Below are positions 1-6,919 of a stretch of DNA of 36,883 bases, piece after piece. Both the position numbers and the translations under genes were made by a program. Every line of letters begins with the position of its first letter. The stretch's first letter is position 1. Below the pieces are notes generated by a model. That model saw only the letters and a list, made by a program, of their open reading frames with translations, was not told the DNA's origin and did not search any database. Source of the stretch: Caccoplasma_A sp045587545 (GTDB lineage Bacteria > Bacteroidota > Bacteroidia > Bacteroidales > G3-4614); NCBI GenBank assembly GCA_045587545.1, contig JAZNCN010000029.1, forward strand, positions 1 to 36,883, in the 5' to 3' direction.

Positions 1-124
1 CCAACCAATTTGATTGAATCATCAATGTGTTGATAGATGCATATGCCTGTTTTCTCGCATGCTCGATAATCTGCTTAATATCGGCAATAATATCTGTGCT
101 ATTATGAATCTGCATCTGTTTCAT
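1..124 (-). CDS. DUF1016/YhcG-type PDDEXK nuclease, N-terminal fragment (runs off the window)
   Basis: An open minus-strand frame begins at the ATG at 124-122 and is still open at base 1, giving 41 residues. It contains ARKQAYASINTLMIQSNWL, which fits the start of the DUF1016 N-terminal domain (a helix with A..xAYxxINxxMxxxxW, usually followed by IGxxI). DUF1016 proteins (E. coli YhcG is the usual example) carry a C-terminal PDDEXK nuclease fold and are often found in mobile islands and near restriction-modification genes; that is family knowledge. Only the N-terminus is visible here, so the catalytic part cannot be checked. It lies 62 bases downstream of the preceding gene on the same strand and may be read from the same transcript. 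Confidence 0.6.
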   Translation of the reverse strand, partial: MKQMQIHNSTDIIADIKQIIEHARKQAYASINTLMIQSNWL

Positions 125-186
125 AGTGCAAAGATACTGCTTTTTAACAAATTGGAGCAAAAAGAGAATGAAATAGTTTGTCTGTG

Positions 187-837
187 CTATCCTTGAATTG
201 GCAAAGGAAATATTTTACTTACGAACTTAAATGCCTTTCTTTCTCCCGTTTGAGGAACAATATAATCACATTCTTTAGGAATAGATATAACGATAAGTGC
301 CTTTTCAATATTTACAGTTTCTCCGCTATTTATTCTCGGATAATATTCTTGATCTGTCATCGCAATCCATTTTATAGGATATAGTGAACCTCCCCATTCA
401 AAATCAATCTTAGCTTTATCATTCTCGTTCATATATACCTTTACGTTTGTGACAAGCAATATTGATTCTGATGGAACTGTGATTGCCTCAAATTCACTTT
501 CATTGAGAGAGGAACGGTAATTTCCCCAAAATCCATGATAGCCATATTGTCGAAAAACATCTTTCAATACACTCATATCCTTTGTTTCTACTATTCGACA
601 CGAATGATTATCTATTACCCAATTTTCCTGTTGTTTGCCCTGAGGCATTGGGCGACCATCAAATTCTATGACATCAAGAGGCTTTGCAAAATCAATCTCA
701 TGTCCCTGAACTGCCCCTGCACAACCATCATCTTTGACAATGCGTATCCATTCTCTAGGATTATCCATATCTATACCTCCAGGACATAGCCCACCATTTT
801 TGCAGCTAACAGCTAATAAAAGAACTCTCTTTTTCAT
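187..837 (-). CDS. Uncharacterised 216-aa protein, possibly of the dual OB-domain type, last complete gene of the DUF488 operon
   Basis: The 216-residue protein has no signal peptide or membrane segment. It starts with a beta-strand-like MKKRVLLLAVSCKNGG and has a Cys-containing KNGGLCPGGID segment, then WIRIV. The pattern, an N-terminal strand followed by a description of a small beta-rich domain, suggests the dual-OB family sometimes found beside DUF488 genes, but I recognise this only loosely. Its ATG (837-835) overlaps the stop of the upstream DUF488 gene by one base (TAATG), so the two are translationally coupled. No catalytic motif is obvious. An OB-like fold would suggest nucleic-acid or nucleotide binding, which is inference. 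Function unknown. Confidence 0.6.
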   Translation of the reverse strand: MKKRVLLLAVSCKNGGLCPGGIDMDNPREWIRIVKDDGCAGAVQGHEIDFAKPLDVIEFDGRPMPQGKQQENWVIDNHSCRIVETKDMSVLKDVFRQYGYHGFWGNYRSSLNESEFEAITVPSESILLVTNVKVYMNENDKAKIDFEWGGSLYPIKWIAMTDQEYYPRINSGETVNIEKALIVISIPKECDYIVPQTGERKAFKFVSKIFPLPIQG

Positions 838-1301
838 TACAAATTCCCTCCAAATTTAATTTCGGTTCCAAATATCTTGAGCAACATATCACTAACCAAA
901 CGCCTATGACATTTTTCAGTTGTTGGTTCTGAACATAATAATACGACTCTACTATATTTGCCAAATTTTGTTACGAAATCATTTATATGCGACTCAGTTT
1001 TAAGTTGTTTATTAAAAGCTACCTCAAATAATTTATAATCCTTACTCATTGGATTTGCTTTATCTCTAACCTGCATCAGAAGTTCTTTCTTTGGTGCAAA
1101 GTCTATTCTATGTGCATATTTGCAACCACCAACCAATTTATCCAGAAAATATGGTAAATCTTTTTCAAAAGCGAAACGAGATAATTGACCATTTGGATTA
1201 AGTCTTATATCAATCAAACACTCAATTTTATTAACTCTTAATTTCTCAAAAAACTCTTCTGCTGTCTTTTGCGTAAAACCGATGTTAAATAAAGTTATCA
1301 T
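837..1301 (-). CDS. DUF488 family protein, short form
   Basis: At 154 residues it is typical of compact DUF488 proteins. The N-terminus ITLFNIGFTQKTAEEFFEKL corresponds to the family TIGYxxxxxxxFxxxL motif, followed by CLIDIRLNPNGQLSRFAF (family: LVDVRxxPxSRxxxF). The C-terminal half has VVLLCSEPTTEKCHRRLV, the conserved LLCxE....CHR box with two cysteines and a histidine that may form an active or metal site. DUF488 has no settled biochemical role. Its start overlaps the end of the longer DUF488 gene by 17 bases and its stop touches the next start, so these genes are very probably one operon. Two diverged DUF488 proteins in tandem suggest a heteromeric complex (inference). Confidence 0.85.
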   Translation of the reverse strand: MITLFNIGFTQKTAEEFFEKLRVNKIECLIDIRLNPNGQLSRFAFEKDLPYFLDKLVGGCKYAHRIDFAPKKELLMQVRDKANPMSKDYKLFEVAFNKQLKTESHINDFVTKFGKYSRVVLLCSEPTTEKCHRRLVSDMLLKIFGTEIKFGGNL

Positions 1302-2100
1302 AATCTTCTATATTATTGTTTGTAACATTATGCTTCTTCCATCCATGCATTAGATTCCAATATCGATCACAGAAATCATCAATTTTGTCTTGTTGTGTCT
1401 CGCCGAAGTAATTTTCAATTATCGCATCTCCAAAAATTGAAGAACTTAATATGTCAAGTTTTTTAATTTCTGTTCTGTTCAAAACGGTTTCAACCAACTT
1501 TTTATCCAACTCCTTATTTGTGATAGTTGAAATATTGCCAGACTGATTGTGAACAATATGTTCAACTTTTAACCAGCTACCATACTTTTTCTCTAAACCT
1601 TTACTTACTAAGAAGTAACGATGACAATTCATAGGGTCTTTTTCGCTACACATTAAAGCTATTGTAAATCCTTTGTCATATGCCATTTCAATTCTTTTGA
1701 GTCCATCAGAAAAGTATTCATCAGTTCTAAACTTTTGGAAATCGACAATTTCATCACAGGCTTGCAACTCGGTTTTCTCGGGTCTATTGCTTTTTGATAT
1801 TGGAAAAATGTCAGTAAAAAAAATGCCAGATGCTTTGGAGAAAACATCTTGTTCTGAAGATGATTTTGCTCCGAGTTCTGGGATATGAATATAAGGGATA
1901 TTATATCTTTTACCACACATTTTTAACGCATCTGCGTTACATTGTGGATATTGTTTAGAGTACGGAACAGAACGCACATCAACTAAGTGTGTAATGTGAT
2001 ATTTTCGGAGTGTATCAAACATTGAATCAATATTAACTCCATTTGTTGTATGAAACAAGGTATAACCTATTGTATATATATTTTGAATATCATCAACCAT
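1285..2100 (-). CDS. DUF488 family protein, long form with C-terminal extension
   Basis: This 271-residue protein carries the same two DUF488 boxes as its neighbour: IYTIGYTLFH and HLVDVRSVPYSKQYP near the N-terminus and IALMCSEKDPMNCHRYFLV around residues 157-175, with the CxE....CHR arrangement intact. Between them an inserted region of roughly 50 residues follows the ELGAKSS segment. A further ~80 C-terminal residues after the box are absent from the short form. The ATG at 2100 is separated from the upstream FkbH-like stop (TAG at 2104-2102) by one base, so translation is likely coupled. The role is unknown; conservation of the Cys/His box suggests the protein is catalytically intact. Confidence 0.85.
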   Translation of the reverse strand: MVDDIQNIYTIGYTLFHTTNGVNIDSMFDTLRKYHITHLVDVRSVPYSKQYPQCNADALKMCGKRYNIPYIHIPELGAKSSSEQDVFSKASGIFFTDIFPISKSNRPEKTELQACDEIVDFQKFRTDEYFSDGLKRIEMAYDKGFTIALMCSEKDPMNCHRYFLVSKGLEKKYGSWLKVEHIVHNQSGNISTITNKELDKKLVETVLNRTEIKKLDILSSSIFGDAIIENYFGETQQDKIDDFCDRYWNLMHGWKKHNVTNNNIEDYDNFI

Positions 2101-2101
2101 A

Positions 2102-3595
2102 CTATATCATTTTTAAGTTAGTATTCTGTCTTAATATATTTCTGCAATCAATATCTTCATATACCCCATATAAGTTGAAACCATTACCATTATCCCTCAA
2201 TCTTAATAGTAGATTCTTGAAATTTTTATCATACTCAAAATGATTAATTGCAATGTCATCATCATCAGGAATGCTATCACTGCTATCAAAGAATACCACA
2301 CCATAATACTTTTCTATAAATGTATGAGCCTTTAAATTCTTTGTATTATTTTGACAAGCAAAGTGGACTTCTTTAAAACCCATTGATTCCAACAAATACA
2401 GAATGATAAACTCTTCCAATCCTATTTCAAAGTATCTGCAACTAATAGCCCAATTCAAGATACCACAGGTGGAGTTATCCAATATGGTATATGTTAGTGT
2501 TGAACATATACCTAAATTCTCGCCATTGCTCCTATAAATTTCAAAGAATAAAGATTGCGTATGTTCAAAATCAATTAACTCAGATATGAGTTTGAATTGA
2601 TTGGATTTATTATATAGTTCCTTTGCTTGAGTATGATTAGCATCATCGTGATTAACCTTAATAAACAATAGTGACAAAGAATTTTGCATACGTGCAGTTT
2701 GAAGCACCTTAGATTGATATCTTCTTTTTTGAGAATTAATAGAAAGAGTATTTCGGTCAAAGCAACACGCCATAGTTAATATTGTTGTGAGTTCATCATG
2801 ATTATCCCACTCTGGAACAAAGACTCTTGGCAAATTATTTCTAACTTCATTCCTGATTATACTATTATCATCAACAAAAACAATGGCGTCTGGAAGTATT
2901 GATAATTCTTTAGCTATCAAACTTATATTCAAACTCTTATCGTTATTGTTTGCAATAATACAGTCTATGTAATTTTTTATTGGAAATATGTTATTATCCA
3001 GTTCCTCTATCGCGTTTTCTACATCTTTTGTTTTATTCCTAGAACAAATTGCGACATAAACTCCAAGTTCTTCAGCTAGACCTTTTACAAATTTCATAAA
3101 ATCAATAAAAGGTTTTCCTTTATCCGATTTTAAATCAGTTTTGATTTGTTCAATTCCTACTTCGGACAAAGTTCCACTCCATATCGTATCATCCAAATCT
3201 AAAACAATTGCTTTATATAATGTTTTAATCTTACATATCAATGTGGCTACTGACTTTAGAATAATTAGACAGGTTAGCGGTATATCTGTTTTGCATGATT
3301 GAACAATTAGAGTAGATATATCTTGTATTCTAAATCCAATACTAGTTGAACGCCCACCAGATGATAGGTTAGTACAAGTGACATCTATCCCATCAATGTT
3401 CTCAAAGTTTCCTTCAAACTTGATGTCTATTCCATATAATGCCAATTGGTGTGTTAAGGAATAAATTTCATCTTTATTTTTCTCTATGAAACAATTTAGC
3501 CCATTAATAGTCATAACAAACTTATCCGCATTATAACGGCGAAAGGTTGCTATAAAATTTTCTATAAATGCTTTTATATATTTGTTTTCTGCCAT
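2102..3595 (-). CDS. FkbH-like HAD-IIIC phosphatase with GNAT-like C-terminal domain, first gene of the DUF488 operon
   Basis: The protein is 497 residues if started at the ATG at 3595. An upstream in-frame ATG at 3658 would add 21 residues but lies inside the predicted invertible segment, so I prefer 3595. HAD motifs are clear: VLDLDDTIWSG (motif I, near residue 130), CSRN (motif II), NNNDKS (motif III) and IVFVDDNS (motif IV). The C-terminal region has LGICSTLTYTI and SCRYFEIGLEEFII, matching the GNAT-like domain of FkbH proteins (SCRxxxxxxE). FkbH enzymes normally load glyceryl units onto an acyl carrier protein in polyketide pathways. No carrier protein or synthase is nearby, and the ~125-residue N-terminal domain is not recognisable, so the substrate here is probably different (inference). 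Confidence 0.8.
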   Translation of the reverse strand: MAENKYIKAFIENFIATFRRYNADKFVMTINGLNCFIEKNKDEIYSLTHQLALYGIDIKFEGNFENIDGIDVTCTNLSSGGRSTSIGFRIQDISTLIVQSCKTDIPLTCLIILKSVATLICKIKTLYKAIVLDLDDTIWSGTLSEVGIEQIKTDLKSDKGKPFIDFMKFVKGLAEELGVYVAICSRNKTKDVENAIEELDNNIFPIKNYIDCIIANNNDKSLNISLIAKELSILPDAIVFVDDNSIIRNEVRNNLPRVFVPEWDNHDELTTILTMACCFDRNTLSINSQKRRYQSKVLQTARMQNSLSLLFIKVNHDDANHTQAKELYNKSNQFKLISELIDFEHTQSLFFEIYRSNGENLGICSTLTYTILDNSTCGILNWAISCRYFEIGLEEFIILYLLESMGFKEVHFACQNNTKNLKAHTFIEKYYGVVFFDSSDSIPDDDDIAINHFEYDKNFKNLLLRLRDNGNGFNLYGVYEDIDCRNILRQNTNLKMI

Positions 3596-3627
3596 ATCTA
3601 TCCAGTCCAAATAGTTATGTGCAGTCC

Positions 3628-3820
3628 ATCTCTTGATAAGAGACAAAACAGAAAGCATTAGATGCTGTATTTTAATAGTATAATTATAGAAACTCTGTGT
3701 ATTTGCTAAACAATTCGATATTATTTTCTTATACCCGAAACTTTCTTCTTGATAAATTAGCCTTTGATTGCGATATTTTGCGTAATTTTGCGATGTGCAA
3801 TTTTTCTCTTATCAAGAGAT
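3628..3820. promoter_or_regulatory. Candidate invertible promoter segment (16-bp inverted repeats)
   Basis: ATCTCTTGATAAGAGA at 3628-3643 recurs as its exact reverse complement at 3805-3820, with three further matching bases after one mismatch (outer span 3628-3820, inner segment 161 bp). Each copy is itself an arm pair TCTCTT/AAGAGA around an asymmetric 3-base centre (GAT versus ATC), the shape expected of a recombinase crossover site. Inside lies TAATTTTG at 3783-3790 on the plus strand, a perfect TAnnTTTG -7 element, with a TTTG 16 bases upstream (shorter than the usual 19-20). In the orientation shown it points away from the FkbH operon, and inversion would turn it towards the operon. A tyrosine recombinase gene begins 21 bases beyond the right repeat. 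The switch itself is inference. Confidence 0.6.
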
Positions 3821-3840
3821 TGTTGATTTCGCTAAACATT

Positions 3841-5037
3841 TCATAGAGAATTCAAGATCATACTATTAGCCTTATCAACAATTGTGGTATCAAGCGAAGC
3901 CAAATAAATCTGCGTTGTCATTTCCGAGTCGTGTCCCATTCCCTCGCTGATTACTGATATAGGAACATTCTTGCTCTTGGCAATACTCGCCCACGAATGA
4001 CGGGCAACATACAGGGTTAAGGGTATGGATAACCCAACTATTTTCGCTATCTCTTTAAGCGACTTATTAGTACGATAAAGCATATTCTTATATTGACTCA
4101 TATCGTATGGATATTTGAGAATAGGCAAAAGGTATGGACTGTAGTAATCTGTATCGTACTTATCCACAATCTCCTGCATACACTTCTCCCAACGAATAAA
4201 CAGTTGTTGTCCGGTCTTGCGTCTGCGATACGATAGTATGCCATTGAAAAGGTCTTTCTGCTTGAGGTATGCCATATCTATAAATGACATTCCACGCGTG
4301 TAGAATGAGAAGAGAAACATATCCTTTGCAAAATCCAATGATGGTTGCAATGACAAATCGAGGTTCTTAATCTGCTTGATTGCCTTTAATGGGATTGCTC
4401 TCTTAATGGTCTTGTCAATACCTGTATAAACGTGTTTGAAAGGATTTCGATTGGTGGTCAAATCCTTTTCAACTGCACGATTATAGACAGCACGCAGGAT
4501 TCGCATATAGAACGAGGTGCTGTTCTTGGTCAGTCCTCTATTATGCAAATGAGCCTCATACATCAGCATTAAGTCCGAATCAATATCCTCTAATAACAGA
4601 TCTTTATCCTCTCTAAACTGCATAAAACTTTTGAGCGTACAGCGATAAGTTTCCGAAGTGCGCTGCTTACCCATCTGTTGTAATTGAGCAATAACACCCT
4701 GCATAAAGTTGAACAATGACTGCTCATTGGCTTGCTTTTGAAAGGTTGAGATAATATTGTCGGCAGTGTATTTTGCTCTCTTATTCTCTAATTGGTTAAT
4801 GATGGATTGTAGTCGTTTAATATCCCAATCAATACGTTCTTTGATGGATTGCAGATAGTTCTGACGGTTGCTATTCTCTATGATTATTGTGCAATTAACG
4901 TCATTCCATTCGTGCATAAAAAGTCGGTAATCCGTTTTTAACTGACGGATTACTCGGTTATGAATAATTTGATAATATATTTTCCCCTCTTTATTCTCGT
5001 TTATTGAGCCTCTAAACTTTACCTTGATACTTGCCAT
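3841..5037 (-). CDS. Tyrosine recombinase/integrase, Bacteroidetes SAM-like type (copy 1)
   Basis: The protein is 398 residues from the ATG at 5037, chosen because the N-terminus MASIKVKFRGS aligns with MTSIKIKFRPS of the second copy; a start at 5103 would add 22 unmatched residues. Order: N-terminal arm-type DNA-binding domain (to about residue 90), SAM-like core-binding domain (about 100-210, FMQGVIAQLQQ...), catalytic domain (about 220-398). Catalytic landmarks are the first Arg in SFYTRGMSF, the beta-hairpin Lys region RRRKTGQQLF, ARHSWAS, the GMGHDS box and the nucleophile Tyr in TQIYLASL. All are present, so the enzyme looks active. It lies next to the 16-bp inverted repeats and could be their invertase, or the integrase of the island. 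Confidence 0.9.
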   Translation of the reverse strand: MASIKVKFRGSINENKEGKIYYQIIHNRVIRQLKTDYRLFMHEWNDVNCTIIIENSNRQNYLQSIKERIDWDIKRLQSIINQLENKRAKYTADNIISTFQKQANEQSLFNFMQGVIAQLQQMGKQRTSETYRCTLKSFMQFREDKDLLLEDIDSDLMLMYEAHLHNRGLTKNSTSFYMRILRAVYNRAVEKDLTTNRNPFKHVYTGIDKTIKRAIPLKAIKQIKNLDLSLQPSLDFAKDMFLFSFYTRGMSFIDMAYLKQKDLFNGILSYRRRKTGQQLFIRWEKCMQEIVDKYDTDYYSPYLLPILKYPYDMSQYKNMLYRTNKSLKEIAKIVGLSIPLTLYVARHSWASIAKSKNVPISVISEGMGHDSEMTTQIYLASLDTTIVDKANSMILNSL

Positions 5038-5163
5038 ATTTTTATATAATTTATTAACAAAGGAAATATATAAATATGGGCAATGTTTGTGAAATTTATA
5101 CAAAGAGGTTTCTTAGAGAGTAATTTTTTATGGAAGTTATAAATAAGTAATTGTACAAGAAGA

Positions 5164-5205
5164 AGAGACTGAAATCAAAATTTTCATTTTGACTCAGCCT
5201 CTTTT
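5164..5205 (-). terminator. Hairpin terminator downstream of pheA
   Basis: AGAG...CTCT enclose an inner inverted repeat TCAAAAT/ATTTTGA around a short loop. The structure sits about 55 bases past the pheA stop and upstream of the integrase, so on the minus strand it can end the pheA transcript. T-rich sequence follows mainly on the plus-strand side (CTCTTTTT), so it may act in both directions. Confidence 0.5.
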
Positions 5206-5212
5206 TATTATC

Positions 5213-5256
5213 TAACATCTGTCGGCTAACAACTGATAACTATAAACTGACAGCAG
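5213..5256. repeat. TAACAACTGATAACT-type intergenic repeat
   Basis: A short AACAACTGATAACTATAA-like string lies between CTGTC (5219) and GACAG, which can pair as a loose hairpin. It belongs to the same loose family as the strings at 12721-12737, 20611-20640 and 24470-24508, all next to gene 3' ends. Here it adjoins the pheA stop. Confidence 0.4.
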
Positions 5257-5259
5257 ATA

Positions 5260-6090
5260 TTAAAACTCCTTATACTCTCCCAATATTCTAAACGATTTTG
5301 TGAGGGGAGTGATAGCGGTTAGTGATTGGCGGTAACGAACATAATTCTCGAATGTAACATCTACATAAAAGCGATACTCCCATTCGCAACCGATAATTGG
5401 CATTGACTCAATCTTTGTTAGGTTTATATCGTAAAACGAGAAGATAGTCAATATTTTTGATAAACTTCCGTGTGCGTGAGGAAGACTGAATACTAACGAT
5501 GCTTTGTTTATGCCGGGAATATTGGCAGTGTTCTCTGTTTTGTTGGCATTTGCCAAAATTAAGAATCGGGTAAAGTTACGTTTGTTAGTCTCTATACCTC
5601 TTTCAAGAATATTCAAACCATAATATTCTGCTGCAATATCAGCACAAATGGCCGCGTGTCCTGTGAGTTTTTTCTCTGCAATCTCTTTTGCCGAGCCTGC
5701 GGTGTCATCTTTTTCAACAAGTTTAAGACGTGGGTGTGCATCTAAGAAGTTGTCGCATTGGGCAAGAGCAATAGGGTGGGAGTTAACCTCAGTAATCTCC
5801 TCAAGGGTTTGCCCCTTAAGTGCTGCCAAAACGTGTGATATACGCAGTTTATACTCTCCTATGATTTGTAACTCACTTGCACGCAAAAGCTCATAGTTTT
5901 GCAACAACGAGCCTGCAATGGTATTCTCTATTGCAACAATACCATAGTAGTCGCTCTCACAAGCCATTGTGTTGAACAACTCCTTAAATGTTTGACAGGG
6001 TACGGTCTCAATCTCCTCTCCTGCAAAATAGTTTCGTGCCGCTGCTTCGTGAAAACAGCCTGTAACACCTTGTATAGTAACCTTTTTCAT
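5260..6090 (-). CDS. pheA: Prephenate dehydratase
   Basis: The 276-residue monofunctional enzyme converts prephenate to phenylpyruvate in phenylalanine synthesis in the cytoplasm. The N-terminal catalytic domain starts with VTIQGVTGCFHEAAARNYF and holds the VAIENTIAGSL box (52-62) and the diagnostic NFTRFLIL with TRF at residues 174-176. The C-terminal ACT regulatory domain (about 198-276) has LPHAHGSLSKIL and KIESMPIIGCEWEYRFYVD; the usual ESRP phenylalanine-binding signature reads ESMP here. No chorismate mutase domain is fused. The gene stands alone between truA and the accessory block, with a repeat-rich 42-bp gap to truA. Confidence 0.95.
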   Translation of the reverse strand: MKKVTIQGVTGCFHEAAARNYFAGEEIETVPCQTFKELFNTMACESDYYGIVAIENTIAGSLLQNYELLRASELQIIGEYKLRISHVLAALKGQTLEEITEVNSHPIALAQCDNFLDAHPRLKLVEKDDTAGSAKEIAEKKLTGHAAICADIAAEYYGLNILERGIETNKRNFTRFLILANANKTENTANIPGINKASLVFSLPHAHGSLSKILTIFSFYDINLTKIESMPIIGCEWEYRFYVDVTFENYVRYRQSLTAITPLTKSFRILGEYKEF

Positions 6091-6100
6091 TCTCTACTTT

Positions 6101-6174
6101 AAATTACTAATTAGTGAGTGGCTTCGCCACAATTAGGAATTAGGGATTAATCTTTCATTCCTCATTCCTAATTG
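6101..6174. repeat. AATTAGGAATTAG-type palindromic intergenic repeat, copy 1
   Basis: The copy has TTACTAATTAG, a GTGGCTTCGCCAC palindromic core (6118-6130), AATTAGGAATTAGG, and then the mirror half ATTCCTCATTCCTAATT. The same plan recurs at 31280-31370, and a coreless copy lies at 25383-25437. The right half overlaps the truA reading frame, whose stop codon lies at 6135-6133 inside the repeat. Confidence 0.7.
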
Positions 6175-6903
6175 ATATGGGTATCCCACATCAACCAAAA
6201 ACAGGGCATTGCCAGGCATTGATGTCCCTGCTTTACATCGGTCTTTAGCCTCTATAATTTTACAAAATTCATCTATCGTAAGTTTGCCTCTGCCTACCTC
6301 AATAAGAGTGCCAACAATTGAACGTACCATATTACGTAAAAATCGGTCGGCAGTTATAACAAATCGGTGTCCTCCCTCGCACTCCTCCCAACGAGCTTCC
6401 ATTATGCAGCAATTATTTGTAAGAGTGTCGGTATGTAGTTTACTAAAACTTGTAAAATCGGTAAAACTCTTTAATTTCTCTGCCGCTTGGTTCATGGCTT
6501 TAAAGTCAAGGTCCCCAAAATACCTATGAAAATAGTGTCTTGTAAAGGGGCTTTTTACGTTTGTTATATAGTAGTTGTAGGTGCGATATGTTGCATCAAA
6601 ACGAGCGTGTGCATCATCTTTGACTCTGTAAATACCATATACCGAAATATCTTGCGGAAGAATAGAGTTTAAGCGACGGACAAAATCGTCAGAGCATAGT
6701 TCTCTCTCCGAGTCAAAATGCAAAAACATTTTCTTAGCATGAACGCCTGCATCAGTTCTGCCTGCACCAACAACGGGGGTAGGGGAGCCTAAAAGTTTAT
6801 GCAATATCTCCTCAATTACTTGTTGAACACTTATGGCATTTGGTTGCACCTGCCAACCATGGTAAGTACTTCCGTCGTAAGCAATTTCAAGGAAATATCG
6901 CAT
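6133..6903 (-). CDS. truA: tRNA pseudouridine(38-40) synthase TruA
   Basis: The 256-residue protein isomerises uridines 38-40 of the tRNA anticodon arm. The catalytic box GAGRTDAGVHA places the nucleophile Asp at residue 51; ITADRFLRNMVRSIVGTLIEVGRG is the conserved C-terminal core segment. The natural protein appears to end near VDVGYPYQ. The last dozen residues (LGMRNERLIPNS) are encoded by an intergenic AATTAGGAAT-type repeat, so the C-terminus has been replaced or extended by repeat sequence. The gene lies 16 bases past speA on the same strand and is probably co-transcribed with it. Confidence 0.95.
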   Translation of the reverse strand: MRYFLEIAYDGSTYHGWQVQPNAISVQQVIEEILHKLLGSPTPVVGAGRTDAGVHAKKMFLHFDSERELCSDDFVRRLNSILPQDISVYGIYRVKDDAHARFDATYRTYNYYITNVKSPFTRHYFHRYFGDLDFKAMNQAAEKLKSFTDFTSFSKLHTDTLTNNCCIMEARWEECEGGHRFVITADRFLRNMVRSIVGTLIEVGRGKLTIDEFCKIIEAKDRCKAGTSMPGNALFLVDVGYPYQLGMRNERLIPNS

Positions 6904-6919
6904 ACTCTTTTATATGTTT

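Noticed and set aside
3658..3658. Longer FkbH-like start at 3658
   Set aside because: It lies within the predicted invertible segment and adds 21 residues unlike the rest; the ATG at 3595 is preferred, though both remain possible.
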